A stretch of 48,488 bases of DNA from Labrys miyagiensis (lineage in GTDB: Bacteria; Pseudomonadota; Alphaproteobacteria; Rhizobiales; Labraceae): NCBI RefSeq assembly GCF_030160835.1, contig NZ_BSPC01000076.1, positions 1-48,488 of the forward strand, written 5' to 3'. Under the pieces are notes generated by a model. The model made no database searches. It was not told the origin of the DNA and saw nothing but the letters and a program-made list of their open reading frames with translations. Positions 8,009 through 17,083 of this stretch are shown piece after piece; within the stretch, counting starts at the first letter, position 1, and every line of letters starts with the position of its first letter. A program made the translations under genes and the position numbers.

Positions 8009-8092
8009 CCTGGGACCGCAGGTGTCTCGCCTGCCCTTGGAACCGATGTGCCCTCCGACAAAAGCAGAGCGGACTGGAAGTCCGCGCTCCAA
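8009..8092. repeat. family-B half element joined to another hairpin
   Basis: A single left arm of family B (CCTGGGACCGCAGGTGTCTC and onwards) is followed not by its partner but by GCGGAC-TGGAA-GTCCGC, a hairpin of a different family. It looks like a decayed or recombined element. Confidence 0.65.
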
Positions 8093-8170
8093 GCCCTTTT
8101 CTGGTTGCGCCACCTTTTGCCCAGTTGACGACAGCGGAGGGCAGGGCTAGGGTCCGGCCACTCGGTCGAT

Positions 8171-8400
8171 CCCCGCGGAAGAGACTGGTCCGATTCTCCT
8201 CGAATCGATGGCCGGCGCCGAAGGAGCAACCGCCCCGGAAACTCTCAGGCATCCGGACCGCGGGGGAACGAGACTCTGGAAAGCGGCACGGGCGCGTAAG
8301 CATCCGGGCTCACCGACGGGCGTAAGTGACCCGCGAATCTGCCACCTTATTCGGGGGCAGGGTCACGAAATCTCTCAGGTACCGCGACAGAGGGGGCACC
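8171..8400 (+). ncRNA. Tandem glycine riboswitch
   Basis: Two glycine aptamers in series upstream of gcvT. The first (about 8175-8285) carries GGCGCCGAAGGAGCAA, GAAACTCTCAGGCA and GACTCTGG. The second (about 8300-8400) carries CACCGACGGGCGTAAG and TCTCTCAGGTACCG followed by AGAGGGGGCA. In this class, glycine binding turns on expression of the glycine cleavage operon. A CCGGAC/GTCCGG hairpin at 8402-8417, just before the gcvT ribosome-binding site, is a candidate expression platform acting on translation; no T-run typical of a terminator is seen. Confidence 0.95.
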
Positions 8401-8443
8401 ACCGGACATCCGTCCGGCGTGCAACCTTATTGCCGGAGTGCCC

Positions 8444-9610
8444 ATGGCCGATCCAGCCGCAGGTCCTGATCTTCAAACATCCCTTCTCACCACCCCGCTT
8501 CACGCCGAGCATGTCGCGCTGGGCGCGCGCATGGTACCCTTCGCCGGCTATGACATGCCGGTGCAGTATCCCTCCGGCATCATCGCCGAGCACAACCACA
8601 CCCGCACCGCTGCCGGCCTGTTCGACGTCTCCCATATGGGCCAGGCCTTCGTGACCGCCAAGGATGGCCGCAAGAGCCATGACAGCATCGCGCTGGCTCT
8701 CGAGACCCTGGTGCCGGCCGATATCCTCAACCTCCCCCGCGGCCGCCAGCGCTATTCGCAATTCCTCAATGAGGAGGGCGGCACGCTCGATGACCTGATG
8801 ATCGCGCGCTCGCCCGAGGAGGCCGATGACGGTTCGCTGGGCCTCGTCGTCAACGCCGCGTGCAAGCAGGCCGATTTCGAACTGATCAAGAGCAGGATCG
8901 GCGACCGTGCCAAGCTGCTGATCGTGCAGGATCGGGCCCTGCTCGCCTTGCAGGGGCCGCAGGCCGCCGCCGTGATGGCCGATCACTGCCCGGATGCGGC
9001 CGCCATGCCCTTCATGGGCTCGCGCTCCTCCACCTTCGACGGCATCGACATCGCCCTCTCGCGCTCGGGCTATACCGGCGAGGACGGCTATGAGATCTCG
9101 GTGAAATCCTCCAAATCCGTGCAGATCTGGCGCGCCCTGCTTGCCGACGAGCGCGTCAAGCCGATCGGCCTCGGCGCCCGCGACTCGCTGCGCCTGGAAG
9201 CCGGGCTCTGCCTTTATGGCCATGAGCTCGACGAGACGATATCCCCCATCGAGGCCGGCCTGATCTGGTCGATCCAGAAGCGCCGCCGCGTCGAGGGCGG
9301 CTTCCCGGGCGCCGCGCGCCTGCAGAAGGAGATCGCCGAGGGCGTGGCGCGCACCCGCGTCGGCCTCATCCCGGAGGGCCGCTCGCCCGTGCGCGACGGC
9401 GCCCCGCTGAAGAACGCCGATGGGCAGACCATCGGCATCGTCACCTCAGGCGGCTTCGGCCCCACGGTCGGCGGCCCCGTCGCCATCGGCTACGTGCCCC
9501 CCGCCCTGTCGGCGCCCGGCACCAGCCTGCTCGTGGAGCTGCGCGGCAAGGACTTGCCGATCAAGGTGGCGCCCATGCCGTTTACGCCGCACCGGTTTCA
9601 TCGGGGATAG
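8444..9610 (+). CDS. gcvT: Aminomethyltransferase, T protein of the glycine cleavage system
   Basis: Moves the aminomethyl carbon from the lipoylated H protein to tetrahydrofolate, releasing ammonia. The 388-residue protein shows the family order: an N-terminal region with MVPFAGYDMPVQY and FDVSHMGQ, the folate-binding middle domain with SRSGYTGEDGYEI, and LGARDSLRLEAGLCLYGHEL, then the C-terminal barrel with TSGGFGPTVGGPVAIGYV. The ATG at 8444 has GCCGGAG six bases upstream; a GTG at 8438 would have no spacing. It is the first gene after the glycine riboswitch. A 180-base gap with a hairpin repeat separates it from gcvH. Confidence 0.97.
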   Translation: MADPAAGPDLQTSLLTTPLHAEHVALGARMVPFAGYDMPVQYPSGIIAEHNHTRTAAGLFDVSHMGQAFVTAKDGRKSHDSIALALETLVPADILNLPRGRQRYSQFLNEEGGTLDDLMIARSPEEADDGSLGLVVNAACKQADFELIKSRIGDRAKLLIVQDRALLALQGPQAAAVMADHCPDAAAMPFMGSRSSTFDGIDIALSRSGYTGEDGYEISVKSSKSVQIWRALLADERVKPIGLGARDSLRLEAGLCLYGHELDETISPIEAGLIWSIQKRRRVEGGFPGAARLQKEIAEGVARTRVGLIPEGRSPVRDGAPLKNADGQTIGIVTSGGFGPTVGGPVAIGYVPPALSAPGTSLLVELRGKDLPIKVAPMPFTPHRFHRG

Positions 9611-9675
9611 GGGGCGGGCATGGCGTTCATGAGCTTCCCGAGCAAGCGCCTCTCCTCGCCGGAGAAGACGCGACT

Positions 9676-9702
9676 AGCCTCCCCCACGAAGCTGGGGAGG
9701 CT
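9676..9702. repeat. family-D hairpin between gcvT and gcvH
   Basis: AGCCTCCCC-CACGAAGCT-GGGGAGGCT is a perfect 9-bp stem. It matches the core of the larger elements at 40471-40690 and 44241-44490. Lying inside the gcv operon, it could reduce or protect downstream transcript. Confidence 0.85.
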
Positions 9703-9789
9703 CTCGCGCCTTCTCCGTTTAGACCGCAGTTCCATAAGCCGGCCGCCAGCTGAACCACATCACCCCATCTCCACCAGAGGACCCAACCC

Positions 9790-10161
9790 ATGGCCACCAT
9801 CAAGTTCACCACCGATCACGAATATGTCTCCGTCGAGGGGGATGTCGCCACCATCGGCATCACCGATTACGCCCAGTCGCAGCTCGGCGACGTGGTGTTC
9901 GTCGAGCTGCCCGCCAATGGCAAGGTGCTCAAGCAGGGCGACGAGGCGGCCGTGGTCGAATCCGTCAAGGCGGCGAGCGAGGTCTATGCACCCGTCTCCG
10001 GCACGATCGTCGAAGTCAATGACGGCCTGCCCGACGCGCCCTCCACGGTAAACGAGGATCCGCTCGGCAAGGGCTGGTTCATCAAGGTCAAGCTCTCCAA
10101 CCCGGCCGAGCTCGACGCCCTCATGGATGATGCGTCCTACAAGGCGCATATCGGAGCCTGA
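9790..10161 (+). CDS. gcvH: Glycine cleavage system H protein
   Basis: Lipoyl carrier protein that shuttles the aminomethyl group between the P, T and L proteins. The 123-residue length is typical. The lipoylation site is Lys60 in [17 protein letters not shown], and the flanking GDVVFVELP and [13 protein letters not shown] are family motifs. A gap of three bases separates its stop from gcvPA, so the two are probably translated from one message. Confidence 0.97.
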   Translation: MATIKFTTDHEYVSVEGDVATIGITDYAQSQLGDVVFVELPANGKVLKQGDEAAVVESVKAASEVYAPVSGTIVEVNDGLPDAPSTVNEDPLGKGWFIKVKLSNPAELDALMDDASYKAHIGA

Positions 10162-10164
10162 TCG

Positions 10165-11505
10165 ATGCGTTATCTGCCTCTCACTCCCGACGATCGCGCC
10201 ACCATGCTGGCGAAGATCGGCGTCGACAATATCGATGCCCTGTTCGCCAATGTGCCGGCCGGCGCGCTCCTGAAATCCCCGCCTGTCCTGCCCAACAGCA
10301 AGGGCGAGATGGCGGTGGAGAAGATCATGGGCGCCTTCGCCTCGCGCAATCTCACCGCCTCCTCCGCGCCCTTCTTCTGCGGCGCCGGCGCCTATAAGCA
10401 CCATGTGCCGGCGACCGTCGACCATCTGATCCAGCGCTCGGAGTTCCTGACCTCCTACACGCCCTACCAGCCCGAGATCGCCCAGGGCACGCTGCAATAT
10501 CTCTATGAGTTCCAGACGCAGGTGGCGCTGCTCACCGGCATGGAGGTCGCCAACGCCTCGATGTATGACGGCTCCACCGGCACCGCCGAGGCCGTGCTGA
10601 TGGCCCACCGCGTCACCCGCCGCGGCAAGGCCGTCCTCTCGGGTGGGCTGCATCCCCATTACACCGAGGTGGTGCAGACCCTCTCGATGATGGCCGGCCA
10701 CAGCGTCGTCGCCATGCCGGCCGACGTCACCGCCGCCGAGGACATCATCGCCCAGATCGATGGCGAGACCTCCTGCGTGGTGGTGCAGACGCCCGATGTG
10801 TTCGGCAATCTGCGCGATCTCACCGCCGTCGCCTCCGCTGCCCAGAAGGCGGGCGCCCTCTTGATCGCCGTCTTCACCGAGGCGGTGTCGCTCGGCCTCC
10901 TGAAATCGCCCGGCGAGATGGGCGCCGACATCGTGGTGGGCGAGGGCCAGTCCATCGGCAATTCGCTCAATTATGGCGGGCCCTATATCGGCCTCTTCGC
11001 CGCCAAGCAGAAATATGTTCGGCAGATGCCGGGGCGCCTGTGCGGTCAGACGGTCGACGCCGACGGCAATCGCGGCTATGTGCTGACCCTCTCCACCCGC
11101 GAGCAGCATATCCGCCGAGACAAGGCCACCTCGAACATCTGCACCAATTCGGGCCTGTGCGTGCTGGCCTTCACCGTCCATATGGCGCTGCTCGGCCAGA
11201 CAGGCCTGCGCAAGCTCGCCTTGGTGAACCATGCCAATGCGGTGAAGCTCGCCGACATGCTCGCGGGCGTGAAGGGCATCGAGATCCTGCAGAAGGCCTT
11301 CTTCAACGAGTTCACCATCCGCGTGCCCGGCAGTGCCGCCGCGCTTCTCGAAAAGCTCGCGGCACGGGGCATTCTCGCCGGCGTGCCCTATTCGCGCATC
11401 GCCGCCCATGCCGAGCTCAAGGACCTCTTGATCATCGCCTCGACCGAAGTGAACACCGACGAGGACCGCGTCGCCCTCGTCAGCGCCCTGAAGGAGCTCG
11501 TTTGA
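10165..11505 (+). CDS. gcvPA: Glycine dehydrogenase (decarboxylating) subunit 1
   Basis: N-terminal half of the split P protein, which decarboxylates glycine and loads the aminomethyl group on GcvH. At 446 residues it matches the separate-subunit type. Characteristic stretches are [19 protein letters not shown] at the start, [39 protein letters not shown], and [11 protein letters not shown] followed by MPGRLCGQT. Its stop TGA overlaps the gcvPB ATG. The two-subunit P protein is common in Hyphomicrobiales and other lineages, whereas E. coli has one fused chain. Confidence 0.97.
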   Translation: MRYLPLTPDDRATMLAKIGVDNIDALFANVPAGALLKSPPVLPNSKGEMAVEKIMGAFASRNLTASSAPFFCGAGAYKHHVPATVDHLIQRSEFLTSYTPYQPEIAQGTLQYLYEFQTQVALLTGMEVANASMYDGSTGTAEAVLMAHRVTRRGKAVLSGGLHPHYTEVVQTLSMMAGHSVVAMPADVTAAEDIIAQIDGETSCVVVQTPDVFGNLRDLTAVASAAQKAGALLIAVFTEAVSLGLLKSPGEMGADIVVGEGQSIGNSLNYGGPYIGLFAAKQKYVRQMPGRLCGQTVDADGNRGYVLTLSTREQHIRRDKATSNICTNSGLCVLAFTVHMALLGQTGLRKLALVNHANAVKLADMLAGVKGIEILQKAFFNEFTIRVPGSAAALLEKLAARGILAGVPYSRIAAHAELKDLLIIASTEVNTDEDRVALVSALKELV

Positions 11506-13070
11506 TGTTGAACAACCAGGGACGCCCCACGTCGGCCGGCGAAACCGACGGCACCACGCACGCCACCTTCACCGGCAACCGCGCGCTCATCATCGAGGAA
11601 GCACTGCTGTTCGAATCCGGCCGCCTGGAGGTGACCGGCGTCGATATCGACGAGCCGGAAGCGTTCACGCCGCGTCTCGGCGGCCTCGAGCGCAAGGTGC
11701 CGATCGGCCTGCCGGGCTTTGCGGAGCCGGAGGCGATGCGCCATTTCGTGCGGCTCAGCCAGAAGAATTTCGGCATCGACACCGGGCTCTTCCCGCTCGG
11801 CTCCTGCACCATGAAGCACAATCCGCGCCTCAACGAGAAGATCGCGCGGCTGCCGGGCTTTGCGGACATCCACCCCCTCCAGCCGGTCTCCACCGTGCCC
11901 GGCGCGCTGGCGGTGATCGACCATCTCGCCCATTATCTGAAGACCCTCACCGGCATGCCGGCCGTGGCGATGAGCCCGAAGGCCGGCGCGCATGGCGAGC
12001 TCTGCGGCATGATGGCGATCAAGGCCGCCATCGCGGCGCGCGGCGAAGGCGAAACGCGCAAGGTGGTGCTGGTGCCGGACTCGGCCCATGGCACCAACCC
12101 CGCCACCGCCGCGCTGATCGGCTTCACCGTGGAATCCATCCCCGCCCGGCCCGACGGTACCGTGGACCCCGCCGATGTGCGCAAGGCCCTCCGCCCGGAA
12201 GTGGCGGCGATCATGCTGACCAACCCGAACACCTGCGGCCTGTTCGAGAAGGACATCATTGCCATCGCCGCGGCCGTGCATGAGGCGGGCGCCTATTTCT
12301 ACTGCGACGGCGCCAATTTCAACGCCATCGTCGGCAAGGTCCGCCCCGGTGACCTCGGCGTCGATGCCATGCACATCAACCTGCACAAGACCTTCTCGAC
12401 GCCCCATGGCGGCGGCGGACCCGGCGCAGGGCCGGTGGTGCTCTCCGAAAAGCTCGCCCCCTTCGCGCCCTTCCCCTATGTCGTCAATGCCCGCGTGCTG
12501 ATCGAGCGCGAGGAAGAGGTGATGAACGGCGAGACGCCCTTCGGCCGCCTCACCGCCTTCCACGGTCAGATGGGCATGTTCACCCGGGCGCTGACCTACA
12601 TGCTCTCGCACGGCGCCGACGGCATGCGCCAGGCCTCGGAGGACGCGGTGCTCTCGGCCAACTACATCCGCGTCGGCCTGCACGATCTGATGTCCGCCCC
12701 CTTCGGCGACCAGCCCTGCATGCACGAGGCGCTGTTCGACGACAGCTGGCTGAAGGACACCGGCGTCACCACGCTCGATTTCGCCAAGGCGATGATCGAC
12801 GAGGGCTATCACCCGATGACGATGTATTTCCCGCTTGTCGTGCACGGCGCCATGCTGATCGAGCCGACGGAAAGCGAATCCAAGGCCTCGCTGGACCTGT
12901 TCATCGCCACCCTGCGGGATCTGGCGCTGGCGGCCAAGCGCGGCGAGACGGCGCGCTTCTCGGGCGCACCCTATCACGCGCCGAGGCGCAGGATGGACGA
13001 GACGCGGGCCGCGCGACAGCCAGTGCTGCGGTGGACGCCGCCGGAGCCGGTGAAGGACGCGGCGGAGTAA
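11505..13070 (+). CDS. gcvPB: Glycine dehydrogenase (decarboxylating) subunit 2
   Basis: C-terminal half of the split P protein, carrying the PLP site. The 521-residue chain has the PLP lysine at about Lys295 in INLHKTFSTPHGGGGPGAGP, preceded by FYCDGANFNAIVG. Other family marks are FPLGSCTMKHNPRLNE, SPKAGAHGELCG and PDSAHGTNPATA. It starts within the gcvPA stop codon (TGATG), so translation is coupled. The end is a Pro/Arg-rich tail. No terminator was recognised downstream. The L protein (lipoamide dehydrogenase) is not encoded in this window. Confidence 0.97.
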   Translation: MLNNQGRPTSAGETDGTTHATFTGNRALIIEEALLFESGRLEVTGVDIDEPEAFTPRLGGLERKVPIGLPGFAEPEAMRHFVRLSQKNFGIDTGLFPLGSCTMKHNPRLNEKIARLPGFADIHPLQPVSTVPGALAVIDHLAHYLKTLTGMPAVAMSPKAGAHGELCGMMAIKAAIAARGEGETRKVVLVPDSAHGTNPATAALIGFTVESIPARPDGTVDPADVRKALRPEVAAIMLTNPNTCGLFEKDIIAIAAAVHEAGAYFYCDGANFNAIVGKVRPGDLGVDAMHINLHKTFSTPHGGGGPGAGPVVLSEKLAPFAPFPYVVNARVLIEREEEVMNGETPFGRLTAFHGQMGMFTRALTYMLSHGADGMRQASEDAVLSANYIRVGLHDLMSAPFGDQPCMHEALFDDSWLKDTGVTTLDFAKAMIDEGYHPMTMYFPLVVHGAMLIEPTESESKASLDLFIATLRDLALAAKRGETARFSGAPYHAPRRRMDETRAARQPVLRWTPPEPVKDAAE

Positions 13071-13119
13071 GGCGAGGAAGTGGGCCCGCCGGGGGAGGCC
13101 TCGGCGGGAATGCCCGGCG

Positions 13120-13677
13120 TCATTGACTCGCGTGAAGCGTCTGCAGCTCGGCAATGCAATCGTCGGCGCGCCGGAGCCGTCGACAAAGCTCGCGGTTGAT
13201 ATTCTGCATCACCATCACATACGCGTAGATGTCGGCCTTGTAGTACGCGTAGAGCTTTCCGGCCGTGAGCTCGTACAGCACGATCGGGCTCTCCGCGACG
13301 ACGCTGGCCGATCGGTTCTGCATTTCGATGAGCGTCATTTCGCCAAAGAAATCACCCGGTCCGAGATCCGCTATGCGAATTGCGCGCCCCGAACCTCCCC
13401 GTTTGCTCACCGCGAGTTCGCCGGAGTGAACAATGAACATGGAGCGCCCCGGTTCTCCTTCCACCACGACAGCGGCCCCGACTTCGAAGCGGCGCTCGAC
13501 CAGCATTGTGACCAGGAGATCGAGGCTTGTATCCGAGAGGCCGCCGAAGAAAGGTGTGGAGAGCAAAAACGCTTTCAGATCGGGCAAATTGGCTGCCATC
13601 GCCGCATTATACCCCCGCTCCCAGCGGCGGCAAGCGGGCCCTCGCCCGACGGGCAGGGCCTCAGACAGGGACGTCAT
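13120..13677 (-). CDS. Cyclic-nucleotide-binding domain protein without DNA-binding domain
   Basis: A 185-residue protein with a single cNMP-binding beta-roll (about residues 40-160): VVVEGEPGRSMFIVHSGELAVSK, then LGPGDFFGEMTLIEMQNRSASVVAE, which matches the phosphate-binding cassette (GEMxL...RSAxV). The last 40 residues are helical with no helix-turn-helix, so it is not a CRP-type activator. The start at 13677 has GAAGG eight bases upstream and lies 15 bases after the LysM gene stop; an internal ATG at 13599 (MAANLPDLKAF) would give the bare domain and is a real alternative. Likely cotranscribed with the LysM gene. Confidence 0.8.
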   Translation of the reverse strand: MTSLSEALPVGRGPACRRWERGYNAAMAANLPDLKAFLLSTPFFGGLSDTSLDLLVTMLVERRFEVGAAVVVEGEPGRSMFIVHSGELAVSKRGGSGRAIRIADLGPGDFFGEMTLIEMQNRSASVVAESPIVLYELTAGKLYAYYKADIYAYVMVMQNINRELCRRLRRADDCIAELQTLHASQ

Positions 13678-13692
13678 CTGCGCTGCCTTCTC

Positions 13693-14703
13693 CTACTGCC
13701 CCAGGCGCCGCTTGGCGTCGGCCCATGCTTCCGCGCGCCATTGGTTGACCTGGTTTACGTCGAGGCCCGCCCCGAGCGAGTCCCCGATCTTTACCCCGGC
13801 CTCGGGGATCGGGCCGAGGGACGCCACCAGCGACATCGCTGCCATTCGCGCCTGGTTGAAAACGGTGCCCATGGCGAAGAAGTCCTCTTTGTAGGTATCG
13901 AACGGCGGTGCCGGATCGAGGCAGTATTTGCTGACGAAGGAGTGGTAGGCGGTCTCCAGCGCCTGGCCCATATCGCCACGGATATGAGCGGTAACGCCGG
14001 TGATGAGGCTGGTCATGATCCCGCTCGACCAACCCAATACGGAATCGTTGTCGGGACGGCCGGTGTTCATGAAATGCAGGCGCCATAGCGGCGAGACCCC
14101 AGCGCCGCCGGCGTCCCACGCATCCAGCGCGCGATTGTACATGTTGTAGAAGATCGGAATGAAGTGCAGGACGAAGCCCGGCTGCTTGTAGTCCCGCGCC
14201 GCGCCGATCTCGAAACCGGTGGTGATTTCATAGAGCTTGGCGAACCAGTATTTGGTGTCGGTGACCGTCGAAATGAAACGGCCGGTGCGCCCGACCGCGC
14301 CGACGGTGCTGAAGAACCGGCTGGCGACGTCGACGCTCTGGTGCTTGGTGCGGAGCGCCTCCTTCAATTCGATCTCGAACGACTTGCTGAAGTCGTTGGG
14401 ACAGGGTGGCGGCGCGACCTTGGGGATGTAGATGATGCCCGGAACGTCTGCGGAGCCGAACCGGTAATTGTCGTGGTCCGGCGTCTCCAGCCGGCATCCG
14501 ACCTTTTCGCGAAGATACCAGTTGATCTCATCGGTATTGGAGGTCTTGAAGTTGAAGCTGATCAGCATGTTGACGTCGACCCGGTTGGCGCTCGCGATAC
14601 TCCACCAATTGTCGCCATCCTTCACCTTGTAAGGAGTGCCCTTCGCCAGATGCTCCGCAGACGGAAACGGCGCAACAACGGTCGGTGGCTTTGTGCTTGG
14701 CAT
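13693..14703 (-). CDS. LysM-domain protein with a DUF5995-like helical region
   Basis: 336 residues. Residues about 25-70 (YKVKDGDNWWSIASANRV and onwards) form a LysM-like domain, a fold that binds peptidoglycan glycan chains. No signal peptide is visible, as in tail and injection-system LysM proteins. The larger C-terminal part has YWFAKLYEITTGFE, RALDAWD, SPLWRLHF and TSLITGVTAHIRGDMGQALE; the GVTAHIRGDMGQAL motif recalls the NAHI-D-L motif of DUF5995 proteins. The ATG at 14703 follows GGAAGGG. It precedes and probably cotranscribes the cNMP-binding gene. Function unknown; the DUF5995 link is tentative. Confidence 0.6.
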   Translation of the reverse strand: MPSTKPPTVVAPFPSAEHLAKGTPYKVKDGDNWWSIASANRVDVNMLISFNFKTSNTDEINWYLREKVGCRLETPDHDNYRFGSADVPGIIYIPKVAPPPCPNDFSKSFEIELKEALRTKHQSVDVASRFFSTVGAVGRTGRFISTVTDTKYWFAKLYEITTGFEIGAARDYKQPGFVLHFIPIFYNMYNRALDAWDAGGAGVSPLWRLHFMNTGRPDNDSVLGWSSGIMTSLITGVTAHIRGDMGQALETAYHSFVSKYCLDPAPPFDTYKEDFFAMGTVFNQARMAAMSLVASLGPIPEAGVKIGDSLGAGLDVNQVNQWRAEAWADAKRRLGQ

Positions 14704-14904
14704 GCTCAAGCCCTTCCTGGCGGCGACGCTGCAGCTATTGCCAGCGGCGACAAGCTCAGAATATCAGCACTGCGGTCCCCGGACTTCCCCTGTTTACGGG
14801 ACGGGCTGTTGTGGGTCCGAGAGGGGTCCGTCAGGGGGTCTCGTTTTGACCTGCCGCAGAATGTCGAGCCCGCGTGCCTTCCCAACCTATGAGCGCCGCG
14901 CCCT

Positions 14905-15633
14905 TCAGGCCTGGAAAACAAAGAGTCGGAACAAGTCGGTGGGAGAAGCGAAGAGCTGACGAATGGTAACGAAGCCGGCTGCCCGTCCGAGTTCGTGCCA
15001 GCTCGAAACGGTTTCAGGAAAGTCGTATTCATGGACATGGCTTCTCAAGGTCGTCCACTCCGCCGGCGTGAATGTATGCCAATTCGGCCTTTGGCCATCC
15101 CAGCGCGCGAGCCAATCGTCCCGTGTATCCCCGTCCGGGCCGGCATTCTCATAGATGGCGAGCTTTCCCGAACCGCCGACGATGCGGCGACATTCGCGCA
15201 TCAGGTCAAGTTTTTGCGGCGCACGGAAGTGATGCAGCGACAGCCCGATCCAGATGACGTCCATCGGTTCCGACCAGCCCGTCAAGGCGTCGGCAAGATC
15301 GCCGTGCCGAAAGACGCACGGGCACGAAAGCGACGTGCCGCGTGCGGCCAGCTCGAGTGCGTATTCTGAAAGATCGACACCGACATAGCGTGCCACGGCC
15401 GTGTCCGCCAGCGCACCGAAGGTGGGGCTGGCGTCGCCGCAGGCGATATCGAGGAAACTGAAGGGCGCGCGTTGTTCGTCGATCAGAAATTGATGCAAGG
15501 CGGCATAGGCGTCGTTGTGAAAGAGATAATTGTTGTCGACCACTTTGCGATAGATCTGCCATTGCGTCTGGAACAATGCAGCGGCCTGCTCCCGGGCCGA
15601 CGATGATAGGTCAACTCCATCGGGCGAGCCCAT
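14905..15633 (-). CDS. SAM-dependent class I methyltransferase
   Basis: A 242-residue Rossmann-fold methyltransferase. Motif I is FLDIACGDASP, followed by the acidic end of strand 2 in YVGVDLSEYAL, and motif post-I/IV in MDVIWIGLSLHHF; the His-His-Phe resembles small-molecule methyltransferases of the UbiE/Coq5-like type. The C-terminus (TDLFRLFVFQA) is typical of such proteins. The ATG at 15633 has AGGGGA six bases upstream; an ATG at 15639 would sit too close to it. Substrate unknown. Neither neighbour suggests a pathway. Confidence 0.8.
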   Translation of the reverse strand: MGSPDGVDLSSSAREQAAALFQTQWQIYRKVVDNNYLFHNDAYAALHQFLIDEQRAPFSFLDIACGDASPTFGALADTAVARYVGVDLSEYALELAARGTSLSCPCVFRHGDLADALTGWSEPMDVIWIGLSLHHFRAPQKLDLMRECRRIVGGSGKLAIYENAGPDGDTRDDWLARWDGQRPNWHTFTPAEWTTLRSHVHEYDFPETVSSWHELGRAAGFVTIRQLFASPTDLFRLFVFQA

Positions 15634-15830
15634 CTCCATTCCCCTGCATGGCTGTGTCAGCGTTGGACGGCGGTGCCCAGATCTATTGCGTGTCTGGAAG
15701 GAAAAGCTGGGACTTTCAGGAACTGCGAGACCCGCAACGCCATCGATCCTCGTTGCACCCGACGGTGGGCGCGCTAAGCAAACTTGCGTTGGCAAACCAA
15801 CGCTTCACCTGCTTAGGTCTTTGTTTCGAC

Positions 15831-15875
15831 GCAGGTTCTTGTCGGAAAACCGTGTTACACTTTTTCGGAACCTGC
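15831..15875. repeat. GCAGGTTC inverted repeat
   Basis: GCAGGTTC (15831-15838) pairs with GAACCTGC (15868-15875); the spacer contains a TCGGAAAA/TTTTTCGGA pair of words. The layout is like the palindromic elements common in rhizobial intergenic regions. Confidence 0.6.
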
Positions 15876-16077
15876 TTAGGCAGCTTTTATACAATTTTTC
15901 CGTGCCTTCTTCGAGTCCTTCGCCCGATGCCGGTCGAGTCAGCGGCACCGTGCCCATTCTACCCGGCCCCTCACCCCACCATCCGGCAGCAATGGGAAGT
16001 TCGAACACGGCGAACATTATGCGCCGTCATCTGAATAGGGCCTATAGTGCGGAAAATTTGCATTGCCCGACACACAT

Positions 16078-16118
16078 TAGAGCAAAGCGCGTTTAAGCGT
16101 AAACGCTGCTTTGCTCTA
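16078..16118. repeat. TAGAGCAAAGC palindromic element
   Basis: TAGAGCAAAGC and GCTTTGCTCTA are perfect 11-bp arms, with inner CGTTTA/TAAACG pairing around an AGCG loop. A related, more diverged element starting TAGAGCAAAATGCG is at 30937-31041. Confidence 0.75.
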
Positions 16119-16207
16119 GCTCTTTGTTTCGACGCGTCTTTGCGATTCTTGCCGAGTCCGTCAAATCGCAAAACGCTTTAATGAGCTCTTTGTCAAAAAA
16201 ATTGCTT

Positions 16208-16224
16208 GCTATACAAAGTATACC
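16208..16224 (+). promoter_or_regulatory. Candidate operator before the SDR gene
   Basis: TATAC-AAA-GTATA (16210-16222) with near-symmetrical flanks is a clean palindrome 45 bases before the SDR start. It looks like a dimeric regulator site (HxlR- or MarR-type sites have this form), but no such regulator gene is adjacent. Confidence 0.45.
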
Positions 16225-16268
16225 TCTGACGGACAATTGCCGCCGAAAGAAACGGTAGAGGTGAGACC

Positions 16269-17018
16269 ATGGCACGGCTCGAGGGCAAGCTTGCGCTGAT
16301 CACAGGCGGTACAAGTGGCATTGGCCTGGAAACGGCGCGGCAGTTCTTGATGGAAGGCGCCGCGGTTGCGATTACAGGTCGATCGGAAGAGAGGTTGGAG
16401 GCTGCGGGGAAAGCGCTCGGCGGCACGGTTCTGACGCTTCGCAGCGAGGCAGGCGACGCCTCCGGCCAGGAGGACCTGGTCGCGACGCTCCGCAAGCACT
16501 GGCAGAAGATTGACATCCTCTTTGTCAACGCCGGCGACGTCACACATCGCCCGCTCGCCGATTGGGACGAGGCCACCTTCGATGCCCTGATGGCCACGAA
16601 CCTGAAAGGGCCGTTCTTTCTTATCCGCGCCTTGCTGCCGCTGTTTGCCAATCCATCGTCGATCATCCTTTGCGGTTCGGTCGCCGCCCATATTGGAGTG
16701 CCGCAATCAAGTGCTTATGCAGCGAGCAAGGCGGGGCTGCTCTCATTGGCACGAACCTTGTCCGGCGAGTTCAAGGACCGCGGCATTCGCGTCAATGGCC
16801 TGAGCCCGGGGCCGACCGATACGTCCGCGCTCGGCAAGCTCGGATTGAAGGGGGAAGCCGAAGCAGCGCTACGCGAGGAGATCCGACAGCTCGTGCCGAT
16901 CGGACGCATGGGCACGCCGCTTGAACTTGCCAAAGCCGCTGTCTTCCTGGCGTCCGACGAATCCGCTTTTGTGGTCGGTACGGAACTGCTGGTCGACGGA
17001 GGCGTCGGCAACTTGTGA
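16269..17018 (+). CDS. SDR family NAD(P)-dependent oxidoreductase
   Basis: Classical short-chain dehydrogenase of 249 residues. The cofactor motif TGGTSGIG is at 12-19, NAG at about 87-89, and the catalytic Ser137, Tyr150 and Lys154 are all present (CGSVAA, then SSAYAASKAG). The ending FVVGTELLVDGGVGNL is typical of classical SDRs. Arg38 after the second strand (ITGRSEER) suggests NADP. GAGGTGAG precedes the ATG. It is a single gene, convergent with the transporter gene downstream, and the palindrome upstream suggests inducible control. Substrate not predictable. Confidence 0.9.
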   Translation: MARLEGKLALITGGTSGIGLETARQFLMEGAAVAITGRSEERLEAAGKALGGTVLTLRSEAGDASGQEDLVATLRKHWQKIDILFVNAGDVTHRPLADWDEATFDALMATNLKGPFFLIRALLPLFANPSSIILCGSVAAHIGVPQSSAYAASKAGLLSLARTLSGEFKDRGIRVNGLSPGPTDTSALGKLGLKGEAEAALREEIRQLVPIGRMGTPLELAKAAVFLASDESAFVVGTELLVDGGVGNL

Positions 17019-17083
17019 AACAAGAGGCGGCCGGCCCGCGCTGGCAGGATCCATATCCGCATTCGAGCGGATGGCGGGCCTGC

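Larger units (their letters stand above)
15634..16268. other. 635-base intergenic stretch with two palindromic elements and an operator-like site
   Basis: No convincing gene. It holds a GCAGGTTC...GAACCTGC element (15831-15875), a hairpin (16078-16118) and the TATAC operator-like palindrome before the SDR gene. Both hairpins are followed or preceded by CTTTGTTTCGACGC, a word shared by the two, suggesting one repeat family. Confidence 0.6.

Noticed and set aside
9760-13154. Very long minus-strand open frames (549 and 588 codons) opposite gcvPA and gcvPB
   Set aside because: They are mirror frames of highly conserved genes in GC-rich DNA, contain no recognisable motif, and are rich in Gly, His, Arg and Ala as expected for shadows.
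13605-13611. TATAAT on the minus strand just before an internal ATG of the cNMP-binding gene
   Set aside because: It lies only a few bases before the codon and has no matching -35 box; probably chance.
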